DNA of 64,000 nt, taken from NCBI RefSeq assembly GCF_958295425.1, contig NC_081153.1, positions 21,073,025 through 21,137,024 of the forward strand, in the 5' to 3' direction. Source of the stretch: Solea solea (lineage: Eukaryota > Chordata > Actinopteri > Pleuronectiformes > Soleidae). Positions 1 to 11,607 of the stretch are shown here, piece after piece; positions within the stretch are counted from its first letter, which is position 1, and each line of letters starts with the position of its first letter. Both the position numbers and the translations under genes were made by a program. The notes below the pieces were generated by a model. That model was not told the DNA's origin and ran no database searches. It saw only the letters and a list, made by a program, of their open reading frames with translations.

Positions 1-23
1 TTTGTACTTTTACTTACTAATTT

Positions 24-43
24 ATATATGTATGTATATATAT

Positions 44-100
<57 letters not shown>

Positions 101-110
101 CATACATATG
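24..110. repeat. (TA)n/(TATG)n microsatellite
   Basis: Alternating TA with TATG and CATA interruptions, partly self-complementary and so able to form cruciforms. It produces only low-complexity ORFs. Confidence 0.95.
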
Positions 111-2430
111 TGTATGAAATAGTTTTATCTCTGTAACAATTTTTTGTGCTGCTATCTTGACCAGGATATAGCAATGAGACCTTGCTGGCTAAATAAAGGA
201 CACATAAATAAACAAATAAAAACACGAAGCTGATGCCAACTCATAGTAACCACGGCAACTGCTGATTTGGGGCGACACATCGACCAAACTCGAACCCTTT
301 CCCGTTCCTCTGAAATCACAGGTGTGGGAATATTTAGCGTTCCCTTTAACGTCCGTGTTGTCGAAATTTTGAACGATTTTAACGACTTTTTTCTGGATGA
401 AATCTGATTCTGAAGCTGATGAATAAGAGTGTGGTCTGGAGGACATGGCGAGGTCAGTGCTTTAAAAGCAAAGGAACATGTGGAGGGAAAAAAAGAAAAA
501 AAGGTGAGGCTGAAGAACATTAAAGGAGGATTTAAGGAGTGATATTTCACATGTGACAGCTGGACTTCCTGCTCTCCATCCTCCCCACCATTAGGTTTCT
601 GTGTCTCTGCAGCTTTATTCAGTCTTTCACAAGAACACAATGGGAATTTGTCATTTCATTACTGCTTCCTTTTGATTTGTGTTTACACAGCAGCTCATTC
701 CGCTCAGATTGAAAATGAAAAGTGACGCGTTCTGAAATGGATGTCACCGATGATGGCCTTTCTCGCAGGGAAAACGCTGCTTCTGTCTGTTTGTGTTTTT
801 CTCCAAATGGGATCCTGTTCACTGTATGAAGAGATTTCTGTCTCTCAGGGACAAATTGACTTTTCTCTCATTTATTTGCCCTTGTTTTTTTTGTGTTTTT
901 TTGGCACAACCGGTAGCGTAATCACTCAGAAATAAAATCCACCTCCACAGCAGTCGTTCTGCAGGTAGCAGAGTCATTACCAGAGTAAGAGAAGCAGCCG
1001 GATTATCATTAAATCTGAGAATGATGTAGGTAGTGAGTGACACAGAGCAGGTTGTGAACCGACACAGGAAACGCCAGACGCCTGGGAAAATTAAATTTAC
1101 GCCTCTTTCCGAATGTTAAGCTTGTGAAGAGCGTCCAGCCTCCGACACAAATCTTGGACGATAGCGCTGTAAAATACCAGTGTGTGTCTCTCTGTGGCCG
1201 CGTGTGAGTGCGCGCTGTCGTCTGTCTGAACTATACTTAAACACACATCTGGCATGTGTGTTATTGCTGGCGACATATTAGTGCAGGAAAATGAAGCGTT
1301 TTGGAGAAAACACAAATCCTGTGGTTCGGTGACAGACCTCAGTGGAGCTAAAATTAAATCCGGGTCTCTGTCATTAGAGGATTGAAAGATACGGCAGACG
1401 GTGGGACCAGAGGATTCCACAAGTTAGCGTCTCTGGTGAAACCATTTGGGTAAAATATGTAATTGCAATTTTTTTGACATTATGCGTCTGTACAGAAGAG
1501 GATTGGTGCCACGTGGGAATGTTTTTTAAAAACAACATTTTGCAAAAGGCCAGAATTTGAGATTGGAGTCAGAATTTTGAGAAACATTCAGACTTTTTAG
1601 TATGAATGTAAACCACATTCATTTGTATTTAAAAGTCACAGCTTCTCAAGTTGTCATTCTTGCAACAGAGTTTAGTTTTTAATATTTGTGAATCTTGTTA
1701 TGAATTCTCCACCGAATTCTAAATTGCTGCTCAAATCAATCGATGTCAGTGGGAATTCTGACTTTTCTCCCTCAGAATTCTAAGATTTAAGTGGGAAAAA
1801 GGTCTGAATTCTAAGATTTGTTTTTGCCTTCCGTAAAACTGTGATTTGAGCTGCAATTTTCAAGCGAAGCTTCAGATTATTTACGGTGTTACAGAATTGA
1901 AAACAAAATTGACTATTTCAACATGAGATACCATTAAAATATGAACTACTCTGATGCCAGGAGAACTTAAAGCTGTACTCAGTAACTTTTAAAGATGGAA
2001 AGGAATGTAGTTGACGTTCAAACCATTGGAAAAGGAGTTCACACGATGCTTGCAACTTTGGGACTTGCTAACTTTTTTTTCAAATTTGATTGAAAATAGA
2101 ATTACGATAGATAGTGTCTCTGATTCTGATTTCCAATCAAAGCTGTACATGTTTGTTGTGTTTTATTTTCTGTTTAAATGTATTGCTATACTGTACACTG
2201 GGATGATCTTGTTCTCATTACTTATAGTTTCAGTCCTGGTTGATTTGGCAACATCTGTAGTTTCTGTGGTAACGACACCATCAAAAAATATAAATAGATG
2301 AAAACTCCACAGACGGGTAACTGATCTGTATCTGTTGCAGTGCGGCCAAAAGATGTCAGTGGTGTTTTTATCAAAGCAGTCAGTCAATAGTCGGTCTTCT
2401 TTATTTCATCATATCATGAATAACTGTGAA
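111..2430. other. Non-coding DNA, no gene seen
   Basis: No splice-bounded or family-recognisable coding segment was found on either strand. ORFs of 60-160 codons lack domain signatures. The segment at 1440-1880 repeats the word GAATTCTAAGATTT and related GAATTCT forms, suggesting old low-copy repeats. Confidence 0.6.
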
Positions 2431-2612
2431 CCGTGTGTGTGTGTGTGTGTGTGGTTTTTTCACAGCTGGAAAACTCCGGCCTTCTTTTAACAGATCGCTG
2501 TGGCTGCTGCCTCCTCACTGAGGGAGTGAGTGACCACTGGTTTGCAGAGATGCATTTTTAATCACTGAGCACTCACCGCAGTGATAAACACACACACACA
2601 CACACACACAAG
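2431..2612. repeat. (GT)n and (CA)n microsatellites in inverse orientation
   Basis: (GT)n at about 2433-2453 and (CA)n at about 2588-2610 lie 135 bases apart and are complementary, so they could pair as a stem. Confidence 0.85.
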
Positions 2613-2737
2613 GGTTTGTTTTTGTTCCACAATAAAAGCCACAATAGGTTTTTGTCAGTTAAAGTCTCAATGTGATGCAAGCTTTAGGAAATGTCGGGTG
2701 AAACGTCACAACACACCTCACATAAGCTGTGAGTTGA

Positions 2738-2802
2738 ATGTATATATACATATATATGTATATATATATATGTATTCATATATATGTATATATACATATG
2801 AG
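2738..2802. repeat. (TA)n-rich microsatellite with CATA/TGTA units
   Basis: Imperfect alternating purine-pyrimidine run, internally self-complementary. Confidence 0.9.
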
Positions 2803-3602
2803 AGCGAGGGAGAGATGTATAAATAAAATTAAACTGCATTATGTGCAGACTCCATCAGTTCTATTGAATTGTAGTTTTATCATGTTTTTGCATGCTTGTT
2901 ACATCCCTGTTTCATTGTTTATGGTATTTCTGTTTTTGTATATTTTATATCGCTTATTTATCTCATATTGAAGTGCTTGTCTGCGCCTTGTCCGCCCCTG
3001 CTGCTGTAAACAAGTGAACTGCACCAGTGGATCATTAAAGTCCAATAATATAGAATCAAAAATGGGTGTGATTTTAAATCATCCAAAGCCATATTCTATA
3101 ACGTGTTTCTAAAATCCTTTTTTTTTTTTTTTTTTTTAAAATGATATTTGTTGAAATCCTTTTCATGTCCGCATAGCCATTTTAAAATAAAGCACAACAA
3201 CTCAGAATGAGAGTGGAGGAGACAGCGTGGTTGATTCATCACGTCTGCATCACCTGAGAGAAAACACTATCAGCATTATCATAATAACCAACTGCACAAT
3301 CAATCCACTCAGTCAAAATGGAATCATTGCTTGTGTTAATTACAGTTTGCTCGGGTTGGACACAGTGGATTTTTATCTTTAATTCATGGCTGTCTGTAAG
3401 GACGTGAAGAGGATTTCAACAGATAAAATGAAGTGTTTTAGAAGCCGATTATGTAACGACATAAAAAATGGTCTCAATCAAAAACAAAAAGCACTTTTTA
3501 AACAGTAAGTCGTCATTGCAGATGGTTGGTGTGTGTCTGCCTCAGCCAGTGTGTCCGTGTGGGCTCTATAGGAGATATATTCAGGCTGACAATATGAGTC
3601 CA

Positions 3603-3840
3603 AGAGGGTTTGTTTGTGGTTTCTATGGTGACCCCAAGTGTGTTTGCCCACGTCAAGATGTAAAGAAAAGTTTCCACCCTGGTGGACAATAAAGACTTAT
3701 TCTATTCTATTCTATTCTATTCTATTCTATGCCCGTTCCATTCCATGCGACCTGGGCTTGAAGTGGGCAATCATGCTTTCAGTAACATGGGCCAAACAAG
3801 GGTGGGGCCACCATGGAAACCACACACAAACCCACCTGGG
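3603..3840. mobile_element. Retroelement-like tail with (TATTC)n, inside an inverted repeat
   Basis: The left arm (3603-3650, with GGTTTCTATGGTGACCCCAA) is about 80 percent complementary to the right arm (3788-3836, with GGGGCCACCATGGAAACC). Between them AATAAAGACTTATTC leads into a (TATTC)n pentamer tail (about 3697-3730), the usual form of a LINE or SINE 3' end in fish. This fits two related insertions in opposite orientation. The family is not named. Confidence 0.55.
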
Positions 3841-4236
3841 AGCCCGAATATAACCTGTATGGGGCCCATATGTACATAGGTCATACTTTTCATGTCCTTG
3901 TATCGAGAGACACAAGCTATGGTCCGTGTGACGTAAATATCACCAACTGCCCATCAGACTTTTACCGATGTAGACTAGAGCCGTCACGTTTTATTCAAAT
4001 TCCATATTATTTCCTGCTTGTGATGCAGTTACGTGCTAGAAATGTGGAAGCGCCGACTTCACCAGTACCCCTGATTTTATTTTACTTTTTCACGAGCCAA
4101 ATAAATACTGATGCGGTAAAAATAAATAAATACATACATAGATAAATAAATAGACACTGTCTCCAGTGACAGACCTGCATTAACAGCTTATAAGTGATCC
4201 GTGCTCGGCCTTTAAAATCGAGCTCCTCTTACGCTC

Positions 4237-4264
4237 CCACACACACACACACACACACACACTA
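4237..4264. repeat. (CA)n microsatellite
   Basis: About 12 perfect CA units next to the candidate regulatory block that follows. Confidence 0.95.
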
Positions 4265-4269
4265 TTTTA

Positions 4270-4760
4270 TGCACAATTTGGTGAGAGCTGAACAAATGGC
4301 TTTTTCACTTGCTGTCTCTGTGCAGCTACTCCAGCATTTTTCCATTAGCCGGACCACCTCGGAACCACAATGTGCCATAAACTTAATCAAGCGCTGGTTC
4401 TTTTTTTTTTATGAGGCCATTTTTTATAATATGTACAACAACGCGTTCCTCCCCGCCTTAATAACACCGCGCTTTTGCTCGGCGTGGGCTGAGGGACTCT
4501 TGACACGGTTAATAAGATGTTTACCTCCAGCTTAACGCCCTGCTAGTGCAACCATCCCATCCCGGCCGCGCTCACATTCCAAACCCAGCATAATTACAAG
4601 CTGGGTTGATTAATTATGTCTCGACAATATGCTGCACTCCAACGCCACAAGGGCTAATTAACAGGATGAACAAGATGAGGAGGAACAATTATTCGAAGGG
4701 TTCAAGCTCTCGCACTCTGAATTTGGCAACGCTGTAAGATCACAGTGGCTAACACCGACA
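4270..4760. promoter_or_regulatory. Candidate conserved non-coding element (enhancer-like)
   Basis: This is complex, non-repetitive sequence with clustered homeodomain-type cores: GTTGATTAATTATG near 4606-4618, GGGCTAATTAACAGG near 4651-4665 and TTAATAAGATG near 4508. It has unusually high sequence complexity for its surroundings and no coding frame with splice sites. This composition is typical of vertebrate developmental enhancers. Conservation itself cannot be seen from one sequence, so the call is inference. Confidence 0.35.
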
Positions 4761-4842
4761 CACACGTCTCAGAATTTGTAATATCCGACTGATTTTGCAA
4801 GACCGCTGCTCAGTGTTGAGGGTGCAGGGCTGTGACACCTGA

Positions 4843-4843
4843 C

Positions 4844-4876
<33 letters not shown>

Positions 4877-4877
4877 G
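4843..4877. repeat. (CA)n microsatellite
   Basis: About 16 CA units. With the (CA)n near 4240 it brackets the candidate enhancer block. Confidence 0.95.
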
Positions 4878-5269
4878 TGGCAGCATTTGGCAAAAATCCA
4901 TGTGTCTTTTTACTAACCTTCCTACCTGAAACTCGTCTAATCTGTGCAGCTTCAGCCTGGAGGCGGTGCCATCACAGACCGCAGATCAGATGGGCTTATA
5001 AACAATATGACCTTGACAAGACAAGGGAAGATATATGATCTGACCCTGGGATAAGGGGCAGCTGCACATTCCAGCCAAGGTTCAATTAGAGCGCCGTCCC
5101 TGACCTCGGAGATTAAAATCATTTTTAAGATTTCTGAACCTGTGTGTGTGTGTGTGTGAGGGGAATAACATGTTTCATTATTTATGAATATTGAAATATT
5201 AAAATTTCTATTTGGTTTGTGTCTCTAAGCTTTCAGGAAAATGTTCAAGAATGTCCTATCACATTATAT

Positions 5270-5375
5270 ACTGCAACGATTATTCGATTATTAGTAAATC
5301 AATTAGTGTTGTTTTTCAATAGTTCCTATTTATTTTGCTCCAGATAACAATAAGAAATCATTAAAAAAAATATAT
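5270..5375. mobile_element. hAT-like short element fragment
   Basis: CTGCAACGATTATTCGATTA followed by TAGTAAATCAATTAGTG, then GCTCCAGATAACAATAAGAAATC, matches the same family as copies at about 12871 and 18401-18654. One end of the family begins with the GCTGCAACTAA type of terminus. It is truncated here. Confidence 0.6.
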
Positions 5376-7330
5376 ATATATAAGTAGAATAATAAATTCT
5401 GCAAATTTGTTTCCGGACCCTACGAAATCTCTTCTCGCCCCAGTGTTTGGGAATCATAAGAGGGTATTGTGTACAAAACTATGGATTATGCATAAATCTC
5501 ATGAGGATGAAGGGGTTGCTACTGACAACAAAGTCATCTCTCCTGGATCAGGATCCTCTCTCCTGCTCAGTCGTTTTGGTGCCACATCCTTGAAAATGGC
5601 AGGACTTTATTTGTGCTCAGCAAAGGTTGTCATCTTTTTTCTTTTACATTATAAAGTAACAAGAGACTTATAATTAAGTGCCGCACTGAACTCTGGCAGA
5701 AGTGTTGGTTTCTTTGGGACGCGTTAATAAACAGAGCACTTAGGATGTGAAAGCAGGTCATTTCCAGCTCCTTCCTGAGTTATGAGGTGAGGCATCCACG
5801 ACAAACAGCAGGCAGAACATTTTCTCTTTGGACGGCATCGAGAAGACACGGCCTTGTGGGTGTGTTGGCTTTATAAATGAGATGCTTTTTTCAAAAGAAG
5901 CTTTCAAGTTAATGGAAATTCCCCCACAGCTCTAAAGGAACAGATACTCTTCATCAAGGTTTATGTGTAATAAATATGTGTCTGTAAATATAGCCCCCCC
6001 CACACACACACACACGGTCCCCTGACACCTAGAATTACATATATATATTGTATATAATTTCATACTTCTGTGTTTTCACTGGATTTCTATTTTTTTAAAG
6101 ATATTTTAACTGTGAAAGTGTTTTTTTAACTGTAAAATGATCCAATCAGTCACTGTAACAATTCCTTATGCAAAATACGTTCTATCAATGATTGCATTTA
6201 TAAAAGGAAATCTTTGTACTGCAATGACAAAGTGGCAACAGCAGCAGCAGCAGGACTGAAGTTAGTGGAAATTGACCAGGGTCTTTGAATGCATCTCAAT
6301 AGCTGCTCCCGTTCAGCTCAACACACAGTGAACCCTGCATTATTTTTACTAGCTCTCATGTACCAGAGTTAAGAATATTCAAATATTCAAGAAATAATAC
6401 GACTGTAGATTTGAAGAACATTTTACTTCACTAATGTGTCCATTTATTTCACAATGAAAGCCTTACGCTGGAGTGCTTTTACTTTGAAACAGACACAACA
6501 GGTGTAGTGTTTGTAACACACTGTCTATTTTACACAAATCACAGGACCAAAAAAAGAATTGGAGCTCTATTCCCAAGAAGTGCAGCTTGTGAGACGCTCA
6601 TGCAGGGCCCCAACTCCTGCAGAGTTTGGAGCCTTGTTTGTTTTTCCTGACAGTGTAATATTCTGTACTACTTGTGCCTTCTGTTTGTCTACCCCTGACG
6701 CAACCAGAGGCAACATGTTCGACCCAAATGATGTAGTGTTCCATTTGTGGTTGGAACTCAGACTTTCCTCGGTCATGTGTTACTCAATTCATCAATTACC
6801 AAATCAATCGATAATTGATGAATTGATTTGTGTGTGTTTTTTATGAACTAAAAATCCAAGTTTGAGGAACTGATCCAAGTTTGAGGAACTGATCAACATT
6901 TTCATACATTTATGTTTCCAACTTCTCAACTGAAACAAGATGAATTCAAGGTGTGACGTAACTCCCAGTTCCCAGTTCCGATATAAATGGAACGCAGCAT
7001 GAGAACCAGAATCATCCACCAAATGGGGAGTTTCCAACGCACAGAAAAGCATCATTATTTACAACATGAATCCATCACACTGTTGTCATTCAACGCCACA
7101 TAATCTAATAATACATGTCAGAAAATGACTCCCAGTCTACCTGTCACTGACTCATGCACAGATCCGTTGCAGCCTTGCAGGTGTCAGTAGCAGGTTCACC
7201 CAGTTCTGAGCACTTGTCACTTCCCCTGGAGCAGTTTGAGCACAGCTCATGTGGAGCTCTCTGCTTTAGCTTCTGTGCAGGCGACTAAAAACACCAACTT
7301 CTCTCAGTTACCGAGATAAATTTAGTCACA
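5376..7330. other. Non-coding DNA with minor repeats, no gene seen
   Basis: No supportable exon. It includes a short (CA)n near 6000-6015, a decayed hAT-like fragment at about 6785-6935 and, within that, a 19-bp tandem duplication (6855-6873 and 6874-6892). Confidence 0.6.
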
Positions 7331-7536
7331 ACTTCCTAATAAAGCACATAAACAGACACCAAGCGGATGCGCCTGTGGGTATTTAAGCATCTCATGTTCA
7401 TCTCTGTTTCTGGCTCACATTCACCAAAACACGCAAAACAAAGCCAGTGAATGACCTCACACACAGATGGCAGATTATTTACCTGTGATAACGAATAACA
7501 GTGAAAGTGACGGAGCTGAAGAGCGAGGAAACACAT

Positions 7537-7574
<38 letters not shown>

Positions 7575-7621
7575 TATAAATAAACAATAAACTATGATGA
7601 GCTGGAGAGAGAGAGAGAGAG
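7537..7621. repeat. (CA)n followed by (GA)n microsatellites
   Basis: About 17 CA units (7538-7571) and a (GA)n stretch ending at about 7621. Confidence 0.95.
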
Positions 7622-7901
7622 TTGTAGCGGCTGCTGATTAAAGGTGAAAACATCACAATAGTCATAGCCGCAACATGTGCGGTGTCATATGTGGACGGAC
7701 AATGAGACACTGCTGCTGCTGCGCGTGTGAATGAAAGATCACAGCGTTCAGCGCACACGGTGTGAGGAGAATGAGCGGACTCTGGATAATCCGATTTTAT
7801 ATGTTCATCACAACCATTGTTACTCGGCTGCATCAACGGAGGCAGCGAGCATTTGGATCAGAAGGCAGTTCGATCCCCGCTGCGCTCCGCGGCTTCTCAC
7901 A

Positions 7902-7910
7902 CCACACACA

Positions 7911-7941
<31 letters not shown>

Positions 7942-7942
7942 C
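7902..7942. repeat. Compound (CA)n(GA)n microsatellite
   Basis: This adjoins the candidate minus-strand donor at 7952. On that strand it is a pyrimidine and TG repeat just inside the presumed intron. Confidence 0.95.
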
Positions 7943-7952
7943 TCGACCTTAC

Positions 7953-8015
7953 CGGGTGTCGGTGTCTCCACGCTCCTCTTCTGCTGCGTTTCCTCTTCAC
8001 ACCACGGCCGGACAT
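7953..8015 (-). CDS. Candidate first coding exon of an unidentified minus-strand gene
   Basis: I do not recognise this peptide. On the minus strand, ATG (8015-8013) opens 21 codons (MSGRGVKRKRSRRGAWRHRHP) up to a splice donor GTAAGG (phase 0). The frame is also open upstream, through an acidic GAC/GAG run, to a TAA at about 8,100, but without another ATG. The highly basic content may only reflect GC-rich leader sequence. No downstream exon was found in 1-7950. It is offered as a candidate only because it sits between a CpG promoter and a good donor. Confidence 0.2.
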
Positions 8016-8192
8016 TTGCGGGTCAATCCAACAGTGCGAGCGCGGCGCCTCATCCTCCTCGCCCTCCTCCTCGTCGTCGTCCGTGTGTGTAGTGAATGGT
8101 GACGAACGTGCGCGTTAAATTGTCCATTTTCCCACATCCACAACAGTCCGCACGTTTACGACCCGCCCCCGGGCGGCCGTGATTGGCTCAGA
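8016..8192 (-). promoter_or_regulatory. CpG-island promoter, probably minus strand
   Basis: Read on the minus strand the order is CCAAT (plus-strand ATTGG at 8182-8186), then GC boxes (GGGCGG at 8171-8176 on the plus strand, and CCCGCCCC at 8162-8169), then a CpG-rich leader. A good donor, CCG|GTAAGG, follows at 7953/7952. The GC and CpG content stands out from the flanks. NF-Y and Sp sites work in both orientations, so direction is inferred mainly from the donor. Confidence 0.45.
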
Positions 8193-8231
8193 GGCTCCTC
8201 GACGTAGTCGTTACTCGCACGGTGAAGAAAA

Positions 8232-8256
8232 GAAAACACACACACACACACACACA
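8232..8256. repeat. (CA)n microsatellite
   Basis: About 10 CA units upstream of the CpG promoter on its minus strand. Confidence 0.95.
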
Positions 8257-8695
8257 TCTGGATCTGCGACCCTCCGCAACTGGAGCGCGTTGGAAACGCA
8301 GATTTACGCACAGGCGGTGAAGCGACACTTTACCAGACTCCGTTTGCTCTATATCTGCTGATCTCTACTGTTTTATTGCAGTCTTTTATATAGTATATGT
8401 ATTTATGTATATGGTTATATATGTGTGTGTGTATGATTTTATATCTATTTCGATAGTGCTCCTTTAATCTATCTATACAATACTGTACATGTGTGAGGGA
8501 CAACAGTCTGGAGCGAGTAATGTTATTATCATTAGTATAGTTACAGCAGTGATAGACTAGTACACTAGAAACTCTAGCATATATTATAGTTTCTATTTTA
8601 ATTTACTATTTTCTCTGATGTTTTATTCATGAATGTGCAGATGAACCAACGACAAATAACCAATGTAGCACATTACTACTACTACTAATACTACT

Positions 8696-8930
8696 AGGGA
8701 TGCATGATATTGCACTGCTTTTTGTCGTTATCTGCAGAGGTCATTTAGCCTCTTCTGTCATGAAATTAAAATAATATTTTTCAAACTCATGTTGCAGCAG
8801 ATGTGGAGTAAAATTTTCTTCATTGTGCAAAATAAATAATAAAAAGTAAGTGAGGTCGCCAGGCCAGTATACAAGACAAGGAGTTAAACAAGCAGCTACT
8901 AGTGTTCATTTGTGTGAAGGACAGCAATCT
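8696..8930. mobile_element. hAT-like short element (GGGATGCATGATATTG family)
   Basis: Begins AGGGATGCATGATATTGCAC and contains CAGAGGTCATTTAGCCTCTT, CTTCATTGTGCAAAATAAATAA and AAACAAGCAGCT. The same words recur in order near 30201 and 42112, and in part near 9720. One end of the family reads ATAATATTGTGCATCG or ATTGTGCAACCCT, the complement of the start, so it has short terminal inverted repeats. Confidence 0.65.
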
Positions 8931-8949
8931 GGGGCCAATAATATCATTG

Positions 8950-9090
8950 ACCAAAGGTGTCAAACCGGTGGCCTGCAGACACATTAATATCATGAAAACA
9001 TTATAACTATGTTTTCATTGTGAAGTACACATCATTCCATATCAAAACAAGCACAATAGCTTTGAAATTCTGTGATTGTGTTGTTATTAT
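8950..9090. mobile_element. Fragment of the GTGTCAAAC-type element
   Basis: AAAGGTGTCAAACCGGTGGCC followed by GCAGACACATT matches the start of a common fish short-element family (GTGTCAAACTC then GGCCCG). It is decayed and lies within the repeat nest. Confidence 0.45.
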
Positions 9091-9263
9091 AAGCTCATAT
9101 TGCTCACCCGCGATTGAACTATTGATTTTTCCCACTTACATATTCAACTGGACAAATCAGTAACCTGCAATACAAGATACTGTGGAGCCATAGATACTTG
9201 CACTGACTTCTCTGTCTTGGCCCAGATACAAAGTCAATCTCAAAAATGCTGATGACTAAAGAC

Positions 9264-9593
9264 TTCCATCCATCTTCTACCACTTTACTGTATCCTCCAC
9301 ATGAGGGTCGTGGTGGGCGCTGGTGCCAATCCCAGCTCACATAGGGCGACAGACTGAGTCACAGTCCATCACAGGGCCACATGAAGACAAACAACCATCC
9401 ACTCACACCCACAGTCAATTTAGAGTGTTCAATTTAACTAATCCCCAAAGCTGCATGTTTTTGGACTGTGGGAGGAAACTGGAGAACCCGGATAAACCCG
9501 CTCACACGGGGAGAACATGCAAACTCCATGCAACATTCATGCTCTTCTTGCTGCAAAGGCAAGAGTGCTAACCACGACACCAACCATGTGGTG
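9264..9593 (+). mobile_element. Dispersed repeat, near full length (TTTTTGGACTGTGGGAGG family)
   Basis: Runs from CCATCCATCTTCTACCACTT through GGTGCCAATCCCAGCTCACA, GTCAATTTAGAGTGT, TTTTTGGACTGTGGGAGGAA and GAGAACATGCAAACTCC to AACCACGACACCAACCATGT. Other copies: 24645 (partial), 42329 (partial), 47150 and, reversed, 52891 and 56095, with scraps near 19640, 34195 and 46060. This is a widespread teleost retroelement-type repeat; the exact family is not assigned. There is no intact coding frame. Confidence 0.8.
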
Positions 9594-9611
9594 ACTAAAT
9601 GATATGTATGT

Positions 9612-9674
9612 ATGAGTCTATATATATATGTGTATATATATATATACATACAGTACATACATATATATATCATT
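9612..9674. repeat. (TA)n microsatellite
   Basis: TATA/CATA alternation directly after the dispersed repeat copy. Confidence 0.9.
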
Positions 9675-9699
9675 TAGTACGATACACACAGTATATATT

Positions 9700-9862
9700 T
9701 TACTTAAATAATAGTTAGTGAGGTTGTCACTAACAAGACAAGGAGGTAAACAAGCAGCTTACTAGCCTACTGTTCTTATCTTGGCATGTTTAACATGAAC
9801 ATTTTAATGCAAGTATCGGTCGATACCGATATTGTGGAGATAATATTGTGCATCGCTTCTTC
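9700..9862. mobile_element. Second fragment of the GGGATGCATGATATTG family
   Basis: Contains ACAAGACAAGGAGGTAAACA and AGCAGCTTACTAG, matching the end of the 8696 copy, and finishes CCGATATTG ... ATAATATTGTGCATCG, the terminal sequence. It is the same family split or duplicated around the intervening repeats. Confidence 0.6.
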
Positions 9863-9970
9863 ATCTTTTGGCTTCTCCCTTTAGGGGTCCCCACTTATGT
9901 TACTACCAAACCAGCCTCCCTCTTGCACTATCCCTTGTGTCCTAATGATAATAATGCATTAATTTCAGTT
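9863..9970. mobile_element. Short retroelement fragment
   Basis: The phrase TTTGGCTTCTCCCTTTAGGG then GTCCCCAC, followed by CCTCCCTCTTGCACT, resembles a common fish SINE-type repeat. Identification is by word pattern only. Confidence 0.35.
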
Positions 9971-11600
9971 AAAACTGCTTCACAGTACGAGACCTTCGAT
10001 GGCTCTGTGGTGGCATCGGCCATCTCTTTTGGAAGTGGTCTGCTGCAGTGGCATCTCGACAGCAGACAGGAAGAGAACGTGGCGATAAAATAAATGATTT
10101 AAAAAAGCCACCTTGCTCCTGGGATGCTGCCTTGACCTAGCAGAGGTGGCGGGGAGAGAGAAGAATGATGGCCAAGCTATCATCTATGATGGACAACCTG
10201 TGTCCCGCCCCCAACAGGACACCATCACAGCACTGCTCATCACCTTCAGTGACTGAAACATCCGAAATGTCGTACAGTCTGATGTAAAGTAGACCACATG
10301 TAACCCACTGATGTATACTCATCCTATGTATATAGAATATCTCACATGTGCTATGTTGAATATCATCTTAATATTCAGTATTTTTATTGATTTGTATAAA
10401 GATATATATATATATCTTTTCTGCCATAACACATGAATGTCACCATTGTGGCATTAATAAAGAACTACTGGTTATATTATGATTAGCAAGTACTGACCCT
10501 TTATAAATCACTACAATGACCATATTCTACCATTATCACTTCAACCCCACTTTAGAATGATGAATGATGAACATATTCAATATTAACACATGTAGTGTGT
10601 GTATTGTTGAAAAGGAATAGGTTGTATTGATTAAATATTAATAAGGAAGAATAACAGCTTTTGTGCTAACTAGGTCCATACCAAGCAAAGCATATCACAG
10701 ACAGTGTTCATTAGCATCCTTACTAAACATCATTAGTAGGTTATGTAAAGTAAACTCTTCATTTTCGACCTATCAGTGGTTAATTAAGACTATGGTCGTA
10801 ACCCAATAATGTGTTAATATGTGCTTTGTCTTTGACTAATTAAAGGTTCATCATGATAAATATGTGTAGCCTAATACATGTATCATTTAACGTTAAAAAG
10901 GATAATAAAACAAAGAAAATGATCTTATAATTATATATTAACACAGAGGAAGTGCATAAATAGATATACAGTGTGACATCCATCGCAAAAAGCAGACAAT
11001 TGAAAGAATAAATATTTAAAAACAGGATATGAACGGTCAAATGTGAAAGGCAGAAAAAGAGAGAGGATCTTCCTTTATCACCCGGACACATAAACAGATT
11101 TTCATATCAACATAATATGCACACACAGGCGGTGTGTTCAGCAGTATTACTCCAAAGGTACATTCTATGTTGGCCTGTGTGGATAAATAGTCTGCCTTTA
11201 TTTTGGTAACACACTCCACAGCCTGAAAGGATCTGCATGGGGAGGCTCAGAATCACCTATAATGATAGGTTGTTTTAAATATAGCAGCACCATTTTCATT
11301 ATATGGCCTTCTTTATACACTGTGTTGATGAGGCGGAGTGTTCCAGCTCATGCGTGCCAGTCTAACATCCATGCCAATTTGTGCATTTAATGAGCTACAG
11401 CAGGAAAATAGCAGCTGAGAGTGACACAGCGCCTTGTTTCCCCGATCAGGCCTGGTATTTCTGGGACTCTTGCGCCACCATGTGTTTGAATTAGAAACAA
11501 CTGACAATACAGTTTTTCCTAATTCCCTCAGATTTCACAATGGCTTACACTTCTTATCTTCTTCTTCTTCTACGAAAAAGAATATACTGACAATCAAAAA
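9971..11600. other. AT-rich non-coding DNA with old repeat
   Basis: No exon seen. At 10430-10860 the sequence is dominated by TATTAATAA, GTTAATTAAGAC, TTTATAAATCA words, resembling an AT-rich dispersed repeat also present at about 23990-24190. Confidence 0.5.
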
Positions 11601-11607
11601 GGCTCGA

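Noticed and set aside
7336..7836. 166-codon minus-strand ORF
   Set aside because: Includes a (GT)n-encoded Cys-Val run and no domain; chance frame in the repeat-rich flank of the CpG island.
9848..10093. 81-codon plus ORF with hydrophobic start
   Set aside because: Its 5' part is the transposon terminus and SINE-like fragment at 9850-9970, so the apparent signal peptide is repeat sequence.
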